Below, in pieces: positions 4,452 through 5,273 of a DNA stretch of 5,273 nt; the first letter of the stretch is position 1, and every line of letters begins with the position of its first letter. The stretch covers positions 1 through 5,273 of the forward strand of contig JAFXWT010000268.1 in the NCBI GenBank assembly GCA_017542695.1, given 5' to 3'. The notes below the pieces were generated by a model. The model did not search any database. It was given only the letters and a program-made list of their open reading frames with translations, and had not been told where the DNA came from. The translations under genes were made by a program, and so were the position numbers. The DNA is from Clostridia bacterium. Lineage in GTDB: Bacteria; Bacillota_A; Clostridia; Oscillospirales; CAG-272.

Positions 4452-5273
4452 GGTGTTTATGACCTCCTTAATAAGACAGTCGGGTGTCGATGCTCCGGCT
4501 GCGACGCCTATCATAATCGGCGTCTCGTTATTTATTTGCGGCAAATCGGCAAGCGACTCGACAAGATACGTCTTGTCGCACAGGGAACGGCTGATCTCAA
4601 AGAGCTTGTTCGTGTTTGAACTTCGCTTGTCTCCGAGAATGAGCATCACGTCGCATTCTCGAGCGAGATTTTCCGTGTCTTTTTGCCTTTTTTCCGTAAC
4701 ATTACATATTGTATCAAAAAAAATTGAATTTGTATATAGGGTTTTAATATTTTTTTTATATTTTTTATAATTTTCCGTGTTTTGAGTCGTCTGAGACGCG
4801 ACGACGACGCGGATATCGCCGTCCTTTGGGATGATTTTGCCGTTGATCGCCGACAAAACGTCGTCCCACGAGGAAAATATCAGCTTTTGTCCTTTGATGT
4901 GGCTTGCGACGCCGACGACCTCGGGATGACGCGGATCACCGTAGATCAGCGTCAGCGTGTCATCCGACGTGTTCTCGTCCATTATCCTGTGTATCTTCTC
5001 GACGAACGGGCAAGTGCAGTCGACGACGGAGCACCCCGTTTTTTCCGCGGCGGCGCGGAGCTTTTCCTCCGTCCCCGTGTCCGTGCCGTGAGCGCGGATG
5101 ATGAAAACGGTGTTTTCATCGGCGTTGTCAAGCGCCGCGTCGAGCACGCTCTCGTCGAGCGGAAAAACGCCCATGTCGGAAAGCTCTTCGACGACCGAGT
5201 CGTTGTGGATGAGTCGCCCGACGGTGAATATCTTTTTCTTGCCGTCCTCGGCGAGCTTTACCGCCGTTTCGTA
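3198..5273 (-). CDS. ispH: 4-hydroxy-3-methylbut-2-enyl diphosphate reductase fused to ribosomal protein S1 (5' partial)
   Basis: The reading frame stays open to the right edge, so 691 residues are visible and about 18 N-terminal residues are missing, including the first Fe-S cysteine. IspH makes IPP and DMAPP from HMBPP in the MEP pathway using a [4Fe-4S] cluster. Visible residues 1-274 hold its signatures: LIHN (His23), RAHG (His62), DCTCP (Cys88, cluster ligand), HPE (116-118), SQTT (160-163), DTIC (Cys190, cluster ligand), SSNT (218-221) and GAST (260-263). Four S1 RNA-binding domains follow at about 294-362, 381-449, 470-537 and 554-624. The last two are canonical (YGAFVDLGGVDGMVHMSEL; FGAFAQIIPGVDGLIHISQI) and the first two are more diverged. 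Residues 627-691 form an Ala/Glu/Lys-rich tail. IspH–S1 fusions are known in Clostridia. An internal Shine-Dalgarno and ATG at the domain junction could also give free S1. The stop is TAA at 3198-3200. Confidence 0.95.
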   Translation of the reverse strand, partial: YETAVKLAEDGKKKIFTVGRLIHNDSVVEELSDMGVFPLDESVLDAALDNADENTVFIIRAHGTDTGTEEKLRAAAEKTGCSVVDCTCPFVEKIHRIMDENTSDDTLTLIYGDPRHPEVVGVASHIKGQKLIFSSWDDVLSAINGKIIPKDGDIRVVVASQTTQNTENYKKYKKNIKTLYTNSIFFDTICNVTEKRQKDTENLARECDVMLILGDKRSSNTNKLFEISRSLCDKTYLVESLADLPQINNETPIMIGVAAGASTPDCLIKEVINTMSEQNNFAQLLEESFKTLNTGDTVTGIVTYVSGTEVKLDLGSKCTGVLTIENVTDDPTAKLEDLFKLGDEVTAVAVRVSDVDGIAVLSKKKSDAGRSWDKVKEAAESGEVLEGKVIEAVKGGVIIAALSQKIFVPGSQTTVPKDGDLATLVGTTQKFKIIDVKDERRRAVGSIRAVAREERRAREEAFWNEIEEGKHYEGTVKSLTSYGAFVDLGGVDGMVHMSELSWLRISKPSDVVAVGDKLDVFVKSFDKEKGRISLGYKTEETNPWKLFREQYNVGDVVNVKIVSMMPFGAFAQIIPGVDGLIHISQIANKKLGSPAEVLTKGELVDAKITDIDEEGKKVSLSIRALLPEEPVEEAADDETAAEEAPAEETVAAPVEEAPAEEKPKKRTTKKAAAKEAPAEEAASAEETKDAE
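3241..3347 (-). repeat. Short repeated units encoding the EAPAEE tail of S1
   Basis: On the + strand GCCGGAGCTTC occurs at 3241-3251, 3298-3308 and 3337-3347, with a related GCAGCTTCCTCTACGGG copy near 3370. On the coding strand these give repeated EEAPAEE/VEEA blocks interrupted by a basic patch (KPKKRTTKKAAAK). Imperfect, low-complexity and probably length-variable between strains. Confidence 0.65.
4462..4469 (-). promoter_or_regulatory. Internal Shine-Dalgarno inside the ispH–rpsA fusion
   Basis: The minus strand reads AAGGAGGT, fully complementary to the anti-Shine-Dalgarno core, 10 nt before an in-frame ATG (4449-4451). It is as strong as any genuine gene start in this window. Confidence 0.6.

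Noticed and set aside
4732..4775. Programmed -1 frameshift at the A-rich codons of IspH
   Set aside because: A runs resemble slippery heptamers, but the zero frame continues through all downstream IspH motifs and the S1 domains, and no stimulatory hairpin or useful alternative frame is apparent.

Overview
The window looks like a chromosomal segment from a GC-rich, probably spore-forming member of the Clostridia (Oscillospirales-like). Three things point there: a fused IspH–ribosomal protein S1 gene, which is a recurrent clostridial arrangement; a YlbM/TmcAL tRNA-modification gene of the Firmicutes type; and a CotF-like ferritin-fold coat protein. Start sites carry strong GGAGG-type Shine-Dalgarno sequences, and terminators are classic hairpin plus T-tract. 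No transposase, integrase, tRNA, rRNA or CRISPR array was seen.

Layout. On the + strand, 75-1235 encodes tRNA(Met) cytidine acetate ligase (TmcAL). A 52-nt gap leads to a 151-aa CotF/ferritin-like protein (1288-1743), closed by a strong terminator (1745-1778). A 244-aa protein follows (1842-2576) that aligns by motif along its length with diaminopimelate epimerase (DapF) but lacks both catalytic cysteines. Next is a near-consensus sigma-A promoter (2593-2621) driving a structured leader of about 175 nt (2628-2801) that ends in an intrinsic terminator only a few bases before the Shine-Dalgarno of a small acidic orphan protein (2816-3091, 91 aa). A bidirectional terminator (3158-3182) separates this from the convergent minus-strand gene, which runs from beyond the right edge to 3198 and encodes IspH fused to four S1 domains and an Ala/Glu/Lys-rich tail.

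How they fit together. TmcAL (tRNA wobble acetylation) and the S1 half of the fusion act in translation, and IspH performs the last step of MEP-pathway isoprenoid synthesis. The CotF-like protein suggests sporulation or stress. The DapF-like protein has presumably lost epimerase/racemase activity, so its role is unknown. The two most interesting places are the leader–terminator–small ORF unit at 2593-3091, which looks like a premature-termination switch or a stand-alone small RNA, and an SD-preceded in-frame ATG inside the ispH–rpsA fusion (4449-4451), which could release a free S1 protein from the same message.
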